This document shows, one piece after another, positions 48,049 through 57,062 of a stretch of DNA of 64,000 nucleotides (position 1 is the first letter of the stretch; each line of letters starts with the position of its first letter). Made by a program: the position numbers and the translations under genes. The DNA is from Massilia rubra (GTDB lineage Bacteria > Pseudomonadota > Gammaproteobacteria > Burkholderiales > Burkholderiaceae_D), in NCBI RefSeq assembly GCF_011682065.1, contig NZ_VUYU01000010.1:124001-188000 (forward strand), given 5' to 3'. The notes under the pieces are model-generated. The model saw nothing but the letters and a program-made list of their open reading frames with translations. It had not been told where the DNA came from and did not search any database.

Positions 48049-48927
48049 TTGACGACGCCACTCGAACAATTCCTGCGCCGCGCCGAGGCGCTGTTGCAGC
48101 GGGTCGAGGCGGTGCTGCCGCCGGCCTACCCGCGCATGCCCGACTGGCGCTCGGGCACCGCGTTCCGCTGGCGCAAGCGCCCCGGCAGCACCGTCAATTA
48201 CCTGCAGCCGGTGCTGCATGCGGCCACCATCGCCCTGTCGGACCTGCACAACGTGGGGCCGCAAAAGCAGCAGATCGAGCGCAACACGCGCCAGTTCGTG
48301 CAGGGGCGCCCGGCCAACAATGTGCTGCTGACCGGCGCGCGCGGGACCGGCAAGTCGTCGCTGATCAAGGCGTGCCTGAACCAGTTCGCCGCCGACGGCC
48401 TGCGCCTGATCGAAGTCGACAAGGCCGACCTGGCCGAACTGCCCGACATCGTCGACCTGGTGGCCGGACGCCCCGAGCGCTTCATCATCTTTTGCGACGA
48501 CCTCTCGTTCGAAGAAGGCGAGGCCGGGTACAAGGCGCTCAAGGTGGCGCTGGACGGCTCGATCGCGGCGCAGTCGGACAATGTGCTGATCTACGCCACC
48601 TCGAACCGGCGCCACCTGCTGCCGGAAAAAACCAGCGACAACGCCAGCTACAAGCACGGTGACGACGGCGACCTGCATCCGGGCGAGACGGTCGAAGAGC
48701 GCATTTCGCTGTCCGAGCGCTTCGGCCTGTGGCTGTCGTTCTATCCGTTCAAGCAGGACGACTACCTCGATATCGCGGCGCACTGGCTGGCCAGTTTCGG
48801 CTGCAGCGCGCAGCAGATCGAGCAAGCGCGCCCCGAGGCCCTGCAATGGGCCTTGCAGCGCGGTTCGCGTTCGGGCCGGGTGGCGTGGCAGTTCGCGCGC
48901 GACTACGCGGGAAGGCTGCCCGAATGA
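48049..48927 (+). CDS. DUF815 AAA-type ATPase
   Basis: 292 residues from TTG 48049 (the frame is open far upstream, but argJ occupies that region). Walker A is GARGTGKSSLIKA (about 97-109) and Walker B-like FIIFCDDLSFEEGE (about 146-159), with a sensor-type YATSNRRHLLPE (about 182-193). DUF815 ATPases are soluble AAA proteins of unknown function, commonly between argJ and mutT in betaproteobacteria, exactly as here. It overlaps mutT by 4 bases. Confidence 0.85.
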   Translation: MTTPLEQFLRRAEALLQRVEAVLPPAYPRMPDWRSGTAFRWRKRPGSTVNYLQPVLHAATIALSDLHNVGPQKQQIERNTRQFVQGRPANNVLLTGARGTGKSSLIKACLNQFAADGLRLIEVDKADLAELPDIVDLVAGRPERFIIFCDDLSFEEGEAGYKALKVALDGSIAAQSDNVLIYATSNRRHLLPEKTSDNASYKHGDDGDLHPGETVEERISLSERFGLWLSFYPFKQDDYLDIAAHWLASFGCSAQQIEQARPEALQWALQRGSRSGRVAWQFARDYAGRLPE

Positions 48928-49334
48928 CTGAATCGACCAGTAAAAAACCGATCGATGTCGCGGTCGGCATTTTGATGAAACCCAATGGCGACGTGCTGCT
49001 TGGCCAGCGTCCCGCCGGCAAACCGTACGACGGCTATTGGGAATTCCCGGGTGGGAAAGTGGAAACCGGCGAAGCCATACTCGACGCGCTCAAACGCGAA
49101 TTCGTCGAGGAGCTTGGCGTTCATATCCTGAGCGCGAGCGAATGGTGCGGGGTCGAGCACGTGTACGAACACGCGCACGTGCGCCTGCACTTCTTTATCT
49201 GCCGCCAGTGGCGCGGCGAACCGCAAAGCCTCGAAGGGCAGGCCTTTGCGTGGCAGGGCGTGGTCGGCGTGTCGCCGCTGCTGCCGGCCACCATTCCGCT
49301 GCTCGCATGCCTCGACCAGGTGCGCTACCCGTAA
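48924..49334 (+). CDS. mutT: Nudix hydrolase, MutT-type (8-oxo-dGTP diphosphatase)
   Basis: 136 residues from ATG 48924. The Nudix box is complete: GGKVETGEAILDALKREFVEELGV (about 37-60, matching GX5EX7REUXEEXGU). The N-terminal VAVGILMKPNGDVLLGQRP and the DGYWEFPGG lead are MutT-like. It prevents mutations by hydrolysing oxidised dGTP. It is coupled to the DUF815 gene by a 4-base overlap. Confidence 0.9.
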   Translation: MTESTSKKPIDVAVGILMKPNGDVLLGQRPAGKPYDGYWEFPGGKVETGEAILDALKREFVEELGVHILSASEWCGVEHVYEHAHVRLHFFICRQWRGEPQSLEGQAFAWQGVVGVSPLLPATIPLLACLDQVRYP

Positions 49335-49388
49335 GCATTTTCACCTGTATTTGCCGCTTCGGCAAACCAACGCACCGCAAGGAAGTCC

Positions 49389-50645
49389 GTGAAAATTATC
49401 GTGCTCGGTAGTGGCGTGGTCGGTACCACGTCGGCCTATTTCCTGGCCAGGGCCGGCCATGAAGTGACCGTCGTCGAGCGCCAGGACGGCGCCGCGCTGG
49501 AGACCAGTTTCGCCAACGCCGGCGAAGTCTCGTCGGGCATGGCCGCGCCGTGGGCCGCGCCGGGCATCCCGCTCAAGGCCTTGCGCTGGCTGGCCATGCG
49601 ACACAGTCCGCTGGTGGTGCGCCCTTCGTTCGATCCGCGCATGTGGCGCTGGCTGTTGCAGATGCTGGGCAACTGCAATCCGGCCAGCTACGCCGTCAAC
49701 AAGAGCCGCATGGTGCGCCTGGCCGAGTACAGCCGCGATTGCCTGATCGCGCTGCGCGAGGAGACCGGCATCGCCTACGACCATCGCAGCAAGGGCACCT
49801 TGCAGGTGTTCCGCAATCCGCGCCAGCTCGACGAAGCGCAGGACGATATCGCGGTGCTCAAGCGCTACGGGGTGCCGTATGCGCTGTTCGACGCCGCCGG
49901 CTGCGAAGCGGTGGAGCCGGCCCTGGCGCGCGTGCGCGGCAAGATCGTCGGCGGCCTGCACCTGCCTTGTGACGAAACCGGCGACTGCTTCAAGTTCACC
50001 CAGGCGCTGGCGCGCATGGCGTCCGACGCGGGCGTCGTTTTCCGCAACGGCGTCGAGATCCGGCGCCTGCTGCACGAGGGCGGCGCGGTCACGGCGGTCG
50101 ACACCTCGCTGGGCGAATTAAGAGCGGACGCCTTTGTGATGGCGCTGGGGAGTTACTCGCCGCTGATGCTCGCGCCGTTGGGGATCAAGATCCCGGTGTA
50201 TCCGGTCAAAGGCTATTCGATCACCTTGCCGATCATCGACGCGGCCAGCGCGCCCGAATCGACCATCATGGAAGAGACCTACAAGGTCGGCATCACGCGC
50301 CTGGGCGAGCGGATCCGGGTGGGCGGCACGGCCGAAATCGCCGGCTACGACCTGCGCCTGCACGAGGCGCGCCGCGCCACCCTGGTGCATGCGGTGAGCG
50401 AGTTGTTTCCGGGCGGGGGCGATGTGGAAAAGGCGACGTTCTGGTGCGGGCTGCGTCCGATGACGCCGGACGGCACGCCGGTGATCGGGCCGACCCGCTA
50501 TCGCAACCTGTTTCTCAATACCGGGCACGGCACCCTGGGATGGACCATGTCGTGCGGTTCGGCGCGGGTGCTGGCCGATCTGGTGTCGGGACGCGCGCCC
50601 GAGATCGATACCGAGGGATTGTTCATGAGCCGCTACGGCGCTTGA
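49389..50645 (+). CDS. dadA: D-amino acid dehydrogenase (DadA-like)
   Basis: 418 residues with a GTG start; FAD-dependent enzyme oxidising D-amino acids such as D-alanine. The N-terminal dinucleotide motif [26 protein letters not shown] (about 4-29) and [22 protein letters not shown] (about 38-59) are DadA signatures. Further motifs are [12 protein letters not shown]-type [11 protein letters not shown] (about 271-281) and C-terminal [16 protein letters not shown] and [16 protein letters not shown]. It could be linked to peptidoglycan D-alanine turnover, but no dadX (racemase) is adjacent. Confidence 0.88.
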   Translation: MKIIVLGSGVVGTTSAYFLARAGHEVTVVERQDGAALETSFANAGEVSSGMAAPWAAPGIPLKALRWLAMRHSPLVVRPSFDPRMWRWLLQMLGNCNPASYAVNKSRMVRLAEYSRDCLIALREETGIAYDHRSKGTLQVFRNPRQLDEAQDDIAVLKRYGVPYALFDAAGCEAVEPALARVRGKIVGGLHLPCDETGDCFKFTQALARMASDAGVVFRNGVEIRRLLHEGGAVTAVDTSLGELRADAFVMALGSYSPLMLAPLGIKIPVYPVKGYSITLPIIDAASAPESTIMEETYKVGITRLGERIRVGGTAEIAGYDLRLHEARRATLVHAVSELFPGGGDVEKATFWCGLRPMTPDGTPVIGPTRYRNLFLNTGHGTLGWTMSCGSARVLADLVSGRAPEIDTEGLFMSRYGA

Positions 50646-50664
50646 CGCGCGCGGCGGCGCCCGC

Positions 50665-51858
50665 TCAGGCGTTGGCCAGCTGCGCCTTCGGCGCGCGCGG
50701 CAGGTGCGCCGTGAAGGTGGTGCCGCACTCCGCGCTGGAGGTGACGTTCAAGGTCCCGCCATGGGCCGCGGCGATTTCGCGCGCGACGAACAAACCCAGT
50801 CCCAGGCTGGTGCGCGGGCGTGCCTCGGCTTCGCCGTCGCCCGGCAACTGAATCAGCGGACTGAAAATACTCTCCAGCGCCGAGGGCGGAATCACCGGAC
50901 CGTCATTGGTCACGGCCACCGTCACCGCGTCGGGATGGGCGCGCGCGACGATGCGCACGGCGGCGCCGCGCGTGCCGTACTGGGCGGCGTTGACCATCAG
51001 GTTGGTCAATAACTGGTGCAGGCGCACGGGGTCATACTGGCCTTTGATCGCCTCGTCGGCCTCGAGCTCGAAGCGCGTGGCCGGATGGGTGGCGTGGGCG
51101 TCGGCCAGCGCGGCGCGGCAGACGTCGCCCAGGTCGACCTCGCGCAGCACGGTCGGCATGCCGCCGCCGAGCTGGGTGCGGGTGTAGCCGATCAGGTCAT
51201 CGACCATGCTGCTCATCAGGCGCGCACCGCGCTTGACCCTGCCGCCGATTTCGCTGGCCTGGGCGGCGTCGACCTGTTTGCGGCTGAGCAGCTCGCCCGC
51301 CATCGACATGCTCGACAGCGGCGCGCGCAGGTCGTGCCCGAGGATGGCCAGGAACAGTTCGCGCATGTGGTCGGCGCGCGCCGAATACGTCACCACCGAT
51401 TCGGCCAAGGCCTGGTCGATGGCTTCGTTAAAGCGCACCATTTCGTCGGCCACGTCGGACGTCATGCGTTGTACCTGCGGCAGCCACAGGCGCAGCACGG
51501 TGGCGCGCAGGGCGCGGAATTCGGCGCTGAGCTGGAGCAGGGAAAAATTGCTGGCCTGGCGCAGCGCGCCGTGGATCGAGGCGGCGCTCTCGCCCTCGAC
51601 CGTGTCGGGCGCGAGGCCCTGCGACTTGGCGATCTGCTGTTGCGGGTTCTGCGAGGTTTCGATGTCAAGCGCAATCGCCTGCAGGATCTGGCGCGCGTGG
51701 TCGCGCAGCGCCAGGTCGGTCATCTGGCTGGCGGCCGGCAGCAGGGTCTGGGCAAACGCCTCCCACTCCGTCAGGATTGCTTCCATGCGCTCTTTGATGA
51801 AACGGTCGAGTCTCATCGGTATGCCTGTGGCATTGACATGGTATTGCATCCTTTGCAT
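50665..51858 (-). CDS. Sensor histidine kinase
   Basis: 397 residues, cytoplasmic. The N-terminal domain (about 15-140) resembles the RsbRD N-domain of stress-sensor kinases. The H-box is LAILGHDLRAPLSSMSM (about 180-196, phospho-acceptor His). The catalytic part holds an N-box QLLTNLMVNAAQYG (about 290-303) and G-boxes NDGPVIPP and TSLGLGLFVARE (about 350-361). No response regulator gene is adjacent. ATG 51858, the in-frame ATG at 51849 and ATG 51816 are all possible starts; none has a strong ribosome site. Confidence 0.85.
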   Translation of the reverse strand: MQRMQYHVNATGIPMRLDRFIKERMEAILTEWEAFAQTLLPAASQMTDLALRDHARQILQAIALDIETSQNPQQQIAKSQGLAPDTVEGESAASIHGALRQASNFSLLQLSAEFRALRATVLRLWLPQVQRMTSDVADEMVRFNEAIDQALAESVVTYSARADHMRELFLAILGHDLRAPLSSMSMAGELLSRKQVDAAQASEIGGRVKRGARLMSSMVDDLIGYTRTQLGGGMPTVLREVDLGDVCRAALADAHATHPATRFELEADEAIKGQYDPVRLHQLLTNLMVNAAQYGTRGAAVRIVARAHPDAVTVAVTNDGPVIPPSALESIFSPLIQLPGDGEAEARPRTSLGLGLFVAREIAAAHGGTLNVTSSAECGTTFTAHLPRAPKAQLANA

Positions 51859-51931
51859 GGTGGGCGGTCAGCCATTGTAAGCGCTTTTACGGCCACTGCG
51901 GCAAAGACGCAGTGGCGCCGCCCTGGCGACG

Positions 51932-52117
51932 CTACTGTGGCAGGTTCTCGTCGTCAAGCAAGGGGTCGGACGGGGCGGCGCCGGGAATGGTGTATTTTTC
52001 CTCGGCCCAGGCGCCCAGGTCGATCTGTTTGCAACGTTCGGAACAGAAGGGGCGGAATTTATTGGCCTCGGTCCATTCGACTTTTTTGGCGCAGGTGGGG
52101 CAGCTGACGACGGTCAT
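51932..52117 (-). CDS. yacG: DNA gyrase inhibitor YacG
   Basis: 61 residues. Zinc-binding cysteines are visible as CPTC (about 6-9) and CSERC (about 25-29), with the conserved [22 protein letters not shown] stretch. YacG binds GyrB and inhibits gyrase. It is commonly encoded after zapD and coaE in betaproteobacteria, as here. Confidence 0.93.
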   Translation of the reverse strand: MTVVSCPTCAKKVEWTEANKFRPFCSERCKQIDLGAWAEEKYTIPGAAPSDPLLDDENLPQ

Positions 52118-52132
52118 GGCAACATCAAACAG

Positions 52133-52888
52133 TTAAAAATTACAGAGCGTGAGCTCGAACGGGACGTCTTCTTCCAGCGGCTTGGGCTTCAAATCCCCGC
52201 CCTGCGTGGTGAAACGGACCCACAACATGTACTTGTTGGCGGAAATCTCGGGGATCGCTCCCATCGACTCATCCATGGTCAGGCGCAACATCTGATAGAC
52301 CTTGCCTTGGAGCATTTGCTGATAGCTGCCGGCGATGGCGATCATCTTGACCGGGCCGCCCGAGTCGCGAAGCAGGCGCAGCACCAGGGCCAAGGCGTCG
52401 AACAGGGGCGCGAGCGGGGCGAACCAGTTGACGATATCGTTGAAGCGCTGTTCGGCCGGGCGTTTTTGCCAGGCGTAGTAGGACGGCAGGTCGAATTCGC
52501 AGGCGCCGCCGGGAATGATGGTGCGCCCGCGGATGCTCATCAGCCATTCGTTGTCGCGCACGTTCTGGCCGGTCTTGCCCTGGGCCGCGACCAGCGCGGC
52601 GCTGACCGTTTCGACCTCGAGCAGGACGGCGTCGAGCATGTCGGCCGCCACGTTCGGATTCGACCGGTAGCTCAGCAAGCTTTGCTTCTGGCGTTCGAGT
52701 TCCTGCAGCAGATCGCTCTTGAGATCGGCGCGGCCGGCCACTTCGAGCATGTCGAAAATGGTGGCCAGGGCAACGTGATGCTGCATTGCATGTTCCTGAT
52801 GCACAAAGAACTTGAACTTCTCATACAGGTCTTCCAGCCGTAACAACGTGCGTATGCGCTCGTTGAAAGGGTATTCGTAGACGATCAA
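52133..52888 (-). CDS. zapD: Cell division protein ZapD
   Basis: 251 residues, the ZapD (DUF1342) family that bundles FtsZ filaments. It starts [25 protein letters not shown], the conserved N-terminus, and contains [21 protein letters not shown] (about 33-53) and the C-terminal [26 protein letters not shown]. It binds the FtsZ C-terminal peptide, which is intact in this window. It lies between coaE and yacG on the minus strand. Confidence 0.95.
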   Translation of the reverse strand: MIVYEYPFNERIRTLLRLEDLYEKFKFFVHQEHAMQHHVALATIFDMLEVAGRADLKSDLLQELERQKQSLLSYRSNPNVAADMLDAVLLEVETVSAALVAAQGKTGQNVRDNEWLMSIRGRTIIPGGACEFDLPSYYAWQKRPAEQRFNDIVNWFAPLAPLFDALALVLRLLRDSGGPVKMIAIAGSYQQMLQGKVYQMLRLTMDESMGAIPEISANKYMLWVRFTTQGGDLKPKPLEEDVPFELTLCNF

Positions 52889-52967
52889 AATGACATCCCT
52901 TTACATGGCAGGAGAAGAATCCCGTGATTCTGAACCAAGCGAGGCAAAATTACAAACGCCGCACCGG

Positions 52968-53612
52968 TTATCGTGCCATTCTCCCGCAAAATGCCAGATA
53001 TTGGGCATGCAATAGAGCAATTTGACGGTCCAGGGCTTCCAGGTCGCCATCGTTGGACACGACATCGTCGGCTTGCGCCAGCCGTTCGGCGCGGCTGGCC
53101 TGGGTGGCCATGATGGCGCGCACCTGGGCTTCGCTCATGGCGTTGCGGCGCATCACGCGCGCGATTTGCATTTCTTCTGGGCAATCGATGACCAGCACGC
53201 GGTCGACCCGCTCGCGCCAGCCGCCGGACTCGACCAGCAGCGGTACCACGTAGATCAGATAGGGACCGCTGGCAACAAGCGCCGCCGCCGCGGTGGCGGC
53301 GCGGATGCGCGGATGCAGGATCGCTTCCAGGCGCGCCTTGGCGGGCGGCTCGGAAAACACCAGTTCGCGCATGCGCACGCGGTCGAGGGCGCCGTCGGCG
53401 CTGACGAAGGCCGGACCGAATTCTTGCAGCAGGGCATCCATGGCGGCGCCGCCGGGGGCGGTCAGGGCGTGGGCGATGAGATCGGTATCGATGATGCTCG
53501 CGCCGAGCGCGGCGAAACGGTCCGACACGGCCGTCTTGCCGCAGCCGATGCCGCCGGTCAGGCCGACGCTGAACTTGCCGCGCTGTGCGGCCCCAGGCGA
53601 GGCGCTAGTCAT
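52968..53612 (-). CDS. coaE: Dephospho-CoA kinase CoaE
   Basis: 214 residues from ATG 53612 (a longer open frame reaching 54272 overlaps pilD and is rejected). P-loop [14 protein letters not shown] (about 17-30), the [21 protein letters not shown] motif (about 43-63) and [14 protein letters not shown] (about 118-131) are CoaE signatures. It makes the last step of coenzyme A synthesis. It is separated from pilD by 2 bases. Confidence 0.93.
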   Translation of the reverse strand: MTSASPGAAQRGKFSVGLTGGIGCGKTAVSDRFAALGASIIDTDLIAHALTAPGGAAMDALLQEFGPAFVSADGALDRVRMRELVFSEPPAKARLEAILHPRIRAATAAAALVASGPYLIYVVPLLVESGGWRERVDRVLVIDCPEEMQIARVMRRNAMSEAQVRAIMATQASRAERLAQADDVVSNDGDLEALDRQIALLHAQYLAFCGRMAR

Positions 53613-53614
53613 TG

Positions 53615-54508
53615 TTACTGGACCCAGTGTTTGATGACGACATCGGTCACGCCGGCGATTTGTTTGCCGTATATCATCACGATGAGGCCGGCCGCCGCCA
53701 GGTAGGGACCGAAGGGAATCTTGACGTTGCGCTCGCGCCCGCCGAACACGATCAGGCAGATCCCGACCACCGAGCCGACCGCCGATGAAATCAGGATCAC
53801 GCTCGGCAGCATGCTCCAGCCCATCCAGGCGCCGAGCGCGGCCAGCAGCTTGAAGTCGCCATGGCCCATGCCGACCTGGCCGCGCAGCTTCTCGTACAAG
53901 GTCGCCACCGACCACAGCGCCAGATAGCCGACCGCAGCGCCGATGACGGCGTCCTGCAGCGGCACGAAGCGGCCCTGGATATTGAGCAACAGGCCGATCC
54001 ACAGCAGCGGATAGGTCAGCTCGTCGGGCAGCAGTTGGGTGTCGGCGTCGATGAAGGTCATCGCGATCAGCAGGTACAGGAAGACCAGGGTGGCCAGCCC
54101 GGTATAGTCGCTGCCGAAGGTCCAGATCAGCAGGGCCGAGAGCAGGCCGCTGGCCAGTTCGATGAGCGGATAGCGCGGCGAAATTTTCGCCTTGCAGCCT
54201 TTGCACTTGCCGCCCAACATCAGGTAGCTGATCACCGGAATGTTTTCCAGCGCGCCGATGCGGTGCCCGCAATGCGGGCAGGCCGAGCGCGGCACCATCA
54301 GGTTGAAGGTGTCGGTGTGCGCCTTGCGGGTACCGCAGCCGCAGCCGTATTCGCCGGCCAGGTAATCGTTATAGTCGCGCTCCATCATCTTGGGAAGACG
54401 GTAGATGACGACATTCAGGAAGCTGCCGATCAGCAGGCCGAACAGGCCGGCGACGAGGGCCGGGCCCAGGGAGCCGGGGGCGGCGAACAAAAGTGTTTCC
54501 GGTAGCAT
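53615..54508 (-). CDS. pilD: Type IV prepilin peptidase PilD
   Basis: 297 residues from ATG 54508 with GGAG 6 bases upstream; an aspartic membrane protease that cleaves and N-methylates prepilins. A first membrane segment (about 10-30) is followed by the cytoplasmic zinc loop with four cysteines (CPHC and CKGC, about 79-108). The catalytic aspartates lie in [11 protein letters not shown] (about 150-160) and GHGDFK (about 212-217, the GxGD motif). Several further membrane segments follow. It may also serve the Tad pilus, whose own TadV is absent. Confidence 0.96.
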   Translation of the reverse strand: MLPETLLFAAPGSLGPALVAGLFGLLIGSFLNVVIYRLPKMMERDYNDYLAGEYGCGCGTRKAHTDTFNLMVPRSACPHCGHRIGALENIPVISYLMLGGKCKGCKAKISPRYPLIELASGLLSALLIWTFGSDYTGLATLVFLYLLIAMTFIDADTQLLPDELTYPLLWIGLLLNIQGRFVPLQDAVIGAAVGYLALWSVATLYEKLRGQVGMGHGDFKLLAALGAWMGWSMLPSVILISSAVGSVVGICLIVFGGRERNVKIPFGPYLAAAGLIVMIYGKQIAGVTDVVIKHWVQ

Positions 54509-54779
54509 GATGCTCCACGTTATGAATTGATCAAGCAGTTCTGTACAACAATCTATTTTAGGGGGTTCAGCCGCTTTGGGGAAGGCCGATGGCCTTCTGG
54601 CGGGGCGCCAGGCCAATGTTGTCGCATTTGGACCGCCGCCGGCGCCGCGCGCCGATACGGGAGGCCGGCAGGCGTGTCAGGTCAAGGTAAGTATGATTGG
54701 CAAAGAGCACTACTTGACTTTTCTCACAGGTCCCGTCCGGCGATCAGAAATGCCTGCAAAGGTAGGATATAATTTTCAG
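54509..54779. other. Intergenic region between pilD and the DUF3800 RNA
   Basis: No gene. The pilD-proximal 60 bases are AT-rich and should hold the pilD promoter on the minus strand. Two hairpins sit side by side: GAAGGCC-GAT-GGCCTTC (54581-54597) and TGGCG-GGG-CGCCA (54598-54610). The rest is GC-rich until the -10 box at 54768. The two hairpins are next to the point where the DUF3800 module seems to be inserted. Confidence 0.5.
54768..54773 (+). promoter_or_regulatory. Consensus -10 box upstream of the DUF3800 RNA
   Basis: TATAAT, a perfect -10 hexamer. The expected -35 position (about 54745-54750) has no good match. Transcription would start near 54780. Confidence 0.5.
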
Positions 54780-54877
54780 ATGGGTCGGGAGCGCTGCCCT
54801 GTGCGGTGCGATGGACGTTTGTTCCACCTGGCTCACCTTTTTCCTACGGGCTACCAATTCTGGTGGCCCGTTTTTTT
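54780..54877 (+). ncRNA. Candidate structured RNA upstream of DUF3800
   Basis: About 98 bases from the presumed start behind the -10 box to the terminator. Visible pairing includes GGGAGC (54787-54792) with GCTC(A)CC (54831-54837), an inner TGGAC/GTTCCA hairpin (54812-54826), and the terminator hairpin. No plausible ORF. Structured RNA motifs upstream of DUF3800 genes have been described by comparative genomics; whether this one belongs to a known class cannot be said without a covariance search. It could be an attenuator or a stand-alone small RNA. Confidence 0.4.
54847..54877 (+). terminator. Strong terminator 18 bases before the DUF3800 start
   Basis: CGGGCTACCA (54847-54856), loop ATTC, TGGTGGCCCG (54861-54870) with one T-G pair, then seven T. 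It lies upstream, not downstream, of the nearest same-strand gene, so it ends a short transcript starting at about 54780 or acts as an attenuator. Confidence 0.85.
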
Positions 54878-54895
54878 GTGGAAGGAAAAGCGACG

Positions 54896-55630
54896 GTGCA
54901 TTTACTCTATGTAGATGAGTCTGGTTCGGTAACAGACGCCAGCCAGCGCTATTTCGTGTTGGCAGGTGTTTCCGTCTTTGAACGTACCACGCATTGGATC
55001 GAACTGGCCTTGGATCAGATTGCGAAGAAGGCTGATCCGATCGCTTTTGATGATCGCGAACTGCACGGTTCACCCATGCGATCTGGCAAAGGTTTTTGGC
55101 GTCAATTCGATCTCGCGACGCGAGAGGGTTTCATCAAAGAGGCGCTGAACGCTGGCGTCATGCAACAGCAAAAAGGCGTGAGGCTGTTTGCTTGCGTGGT
55201 CGAGAAGTCCGCCATCACGGGCAGGGAGCCGGTTGAGCTTTGCTTTGAACAGCTTGCAAGGCGCTTCGATCTTTTCTTGCAACGGTGCCACACCAAACAC
55301 CATGATCCGCAACGCGGCATGATGCTGTTTGACGAGTCAAGCACGGAAAAGCGATTGCAGACGCTTGCAAGAGAGTTCAAGCATAACGGCCATACTTTCG
55401 GAAAGACGCGCAATTACGCGGAAGTTCCGGTATTTCTGGACTCACGCGCCAGTCGCCTGATTCAACTTGCGGACTTGGTCGCTTATTCGATCTTTCGCCA
55501 CTTTGAGCATGCCGATTCCCAGTACTGGGACATTCTGAAGGATCGCTTCGACATCGAGGACGGCGTCAAACATGGCTTCATGCTTTGTGACACTGCGCAC
55601 CCTCTCCGTTTTCAACGCTGTCAAAGGTAA
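54896..55630 (+). CDS. DUF3800 protein
   Basis: 244 residues from GTG 54896, with GAAGGAAAAG just upstream; the frame stays open upstream through the terminator, so the longer version is not used. The family pattern is clear: HLLYVDESGS at the start, YFVLAGVSVFE (about 19-29), DDRELHGSPM (about 50-59), GMMLFDESSTEKR (about 141-153) and QLADLVAYSIFRHFEHA (about 194-210). Several conserved acidic residues (D6/E7, D146/E147, D197) suggest an RNase H-like nuclease core; this is inference. DUF3800 genes are widespread in mobile and defence-associated regions. Here the gene is on the plus strand between the minus-strand pilD and pilC genes. Confidence 0.85.
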   Translation: MHLLYVDESGSVTDASQRYFVLAGVSVFERTTHWIELALDQIAKKADPIAFDDRELHGSPMRSGKGFWRQFDLATREGFIKEALNAGVMQQQKGVRLFACVVEKSAITGREPVELCFEQLARRFDLFLQRCHTKHHDPQRGMMLFDESSTEKRLQTLAREFKHNGHTFGKTRNYAEVPVFLDSRASRLIQLADLVAYSIFRHFEHADSQYWDILKDRFDIEDGVKHGFMLCDTAHPLRFQRCQR

Positions 55631-55745
55631 GGGAAATCGTTGACGCGGCAAGCCTTGTCTCAAGATGGGCAGATCCGACAGGCCGGACATACATGCGCGA
55701 CGCGAGGCTCCCATGAGCCCCACTGGAAACCACCGCACGATGAAT

Positions 55746-55780
55746 GCAGTAGGCACTGCAACTATGTGAGCGCCTACTGC
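55746..55780. repeat. Inverted repeat in the DUF3800-pilC gap
   Basis: GCAGTAGGC (55746-55754) and GCCTACTGC (55772-55780) form a perfect 9-bp stem with a 17-base loop. A smaller TGCAGT/ACTGCA pair overlaps it (55745-55760). No T-tract. Confidence 0.6.
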
Positions 55781-55816
55781 AAACGACGATGAACAACTGC
55801 AAACGATAATGAACGC
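55777..55816. repeat. Two imperfect 20-bp tandem repeats
   Basis: CTGCAAACGACGATGAACAA (55777-55796) is followed by CTGCAAACGATAATGAACGC (55797-55816), 16 of 20 positions identical. They lie just 15 bases from the pilC stop codon, at the edge of the DUF3800 insertion. Confidence 0.7.
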
Positions 55817-55830
55817 TTGCAGTCGGGCGA

Positions 55831-57051
55831 TTACACCACCGCGCCCAGCTTGAAGATCGGCAGGTACATGGCAACGACCAGGCCGCCGATGATCACGCCC
55901 AGGATCACCATGATCAGCGGTTCCATCAGCGAAGCGAGCGAAGCGACCGCTTCGTCGACTTCATCTTCGAAGAAGCCGGCGACCTTGCCCAGCATCGAAT
56001 CGAGCGCGCCCGATTCTTCCCCGATGGCCACCATCTGGGTGACCATCGGCGGGAACACATTGGCGTTCTGCATCGCCACGGTCAGGCTGGTACCGGTGCT
56101 GACCTCGTTCTGGATTTTCTTGGTCGCTTCCAGGTACAGGGCATTGCCGGCCGCGCCGCCGACCGAGTCGAGCGCTTCGACTAGCGGCACGCCGGCCGCG
56201 AACATGGTGGCCAGGGTGCGCGTCCAGCGCGCAATGGCCGCCTTGCGGACCACGGAACCGAAAATCGGCGCCTTGAGCAGGGCCAGGTCCATGAAACGCT
56301 GCATCTTGGCCGAGCGTTGCCAGGCCTGGAAGAAGAAGTACAGGCCGGCGAACAGGGAGCCGAAAATCGCCCACCAGTACGTGACGAAGAAGTCCGAGAT
56401 ATCCATCACGATGACGGTCGGGGTCGGCAAGTTGGCACCGAAGCTCTCGAACACCGTCTTAAACGCCGGCACCACCCAGATCATGATCACGGCCGTGACG
56501 ATGAACGCGATCCCCAGGATCGACACCGGATAAATCAGCGCCGAGCGGATCTTGGCCTTGATGGCCAGGGTCTTTTCCTTGTAGATCGCCAGGCGCGTGA
56601 GCAAGTCTTCCAGAATACCGGCCTGTTCGCCGGCGCCGACCAGGTTGCAGAACAGCGGGTCGAAATACAGCGGATACTTGCGGAAAGCATTGTTCAGGCT
56701 GGTACCGGTTTCGATATCGCCGCGCAGTTCCATGATCAGCTTGGACATCGAGGGATTCGAGTGGCCCTTGCCGACGATGTCGAACGATTGCAGCAGCGGC
56801 ACGCCGGCCTTCATCATTGTGGCCAGCTGGCGCGTGAACAGGGAAATATCCTTGTCGGTAATTTTCTTACCGCTGCGATAGCGCTTTTTCTTGACCTTGG
56901 TCACCATCACGCCCTGGCGCCGCAAGGTCACGTTGACCACGGCTTCGCCGCCGGCGCGCAGTTCGCCGCGAACTGTCTTGCCAGTCTTGTCCTTGCCTTC
57001 CCAGGCGTAGACCGACTCCTTGGCGGCGGTTTTGGTTTGAGCGAGTGCCAT
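55831..57051 (-). CDS. pilC: Type IV pilus platform protein PilC
   Basis: 406 residues. Two GspF domains (about 75-198 and 280-400), with signatures LFTRQLATMMKAGVPLLQSFDI (about 68-89) and ARWTRTLATMFAAGVPLVEAL (about 269-289). Three membrane segments near 175, 225 and 380. It couples the PilB/PilT ATPases to pilus assembly. Minus strand, 11 bases after pilB. Confidence 0.96.
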   Translation of the reverse strand: MALAQTKTAAKESVYAWEGKDKTGKTVRGELRAGGEAVVNVTLRRQGVMVTKVKKKRYRSGKKITDKDISLFTRQLATMMKAGVPLLQSFDIVGKGHSNPSMSKLIMELRGDIETGTSLNNAFRKYPLYFDPLFCNLVGAGEQAGILEDLLTRLAIYKEKTLAIKAKIRSALIYPVSILGIAFIVTAVIMIWVVPAFKTVFESFGANLPTPTVIVMDISDFFVTYWWAIFGSLFAGLYFFFQAWQRSAKMQRFMDLALLKAPIFGSVVRKAAIARWTRTLATMFAAGVPLVEALDSVGGAAGNALYLEATKKIQNEVSTGTSLTVAMQNANVFPPMVTQMVAIGEESGALDSMLGKVAGFFEDEVDEAVASLASLMEPLIMVILGVIIGGLVVAMYLPIFKLGAVV

Positions 57052-57062
57052 ACTGTATTTTC

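Noticed and set aside
52968-54272. Long coaE version starting at 54272
   Set aside because: Would overlap most of pilD; the real coaE start is ATG 53612, matching the family N-terminus.
54527-54772. 81-residue plus-strand frame upstream of the DUF3800 RNA
   Set aside because: No ribosome site and no family resemblance. It lies in the promoter and hairpin region.
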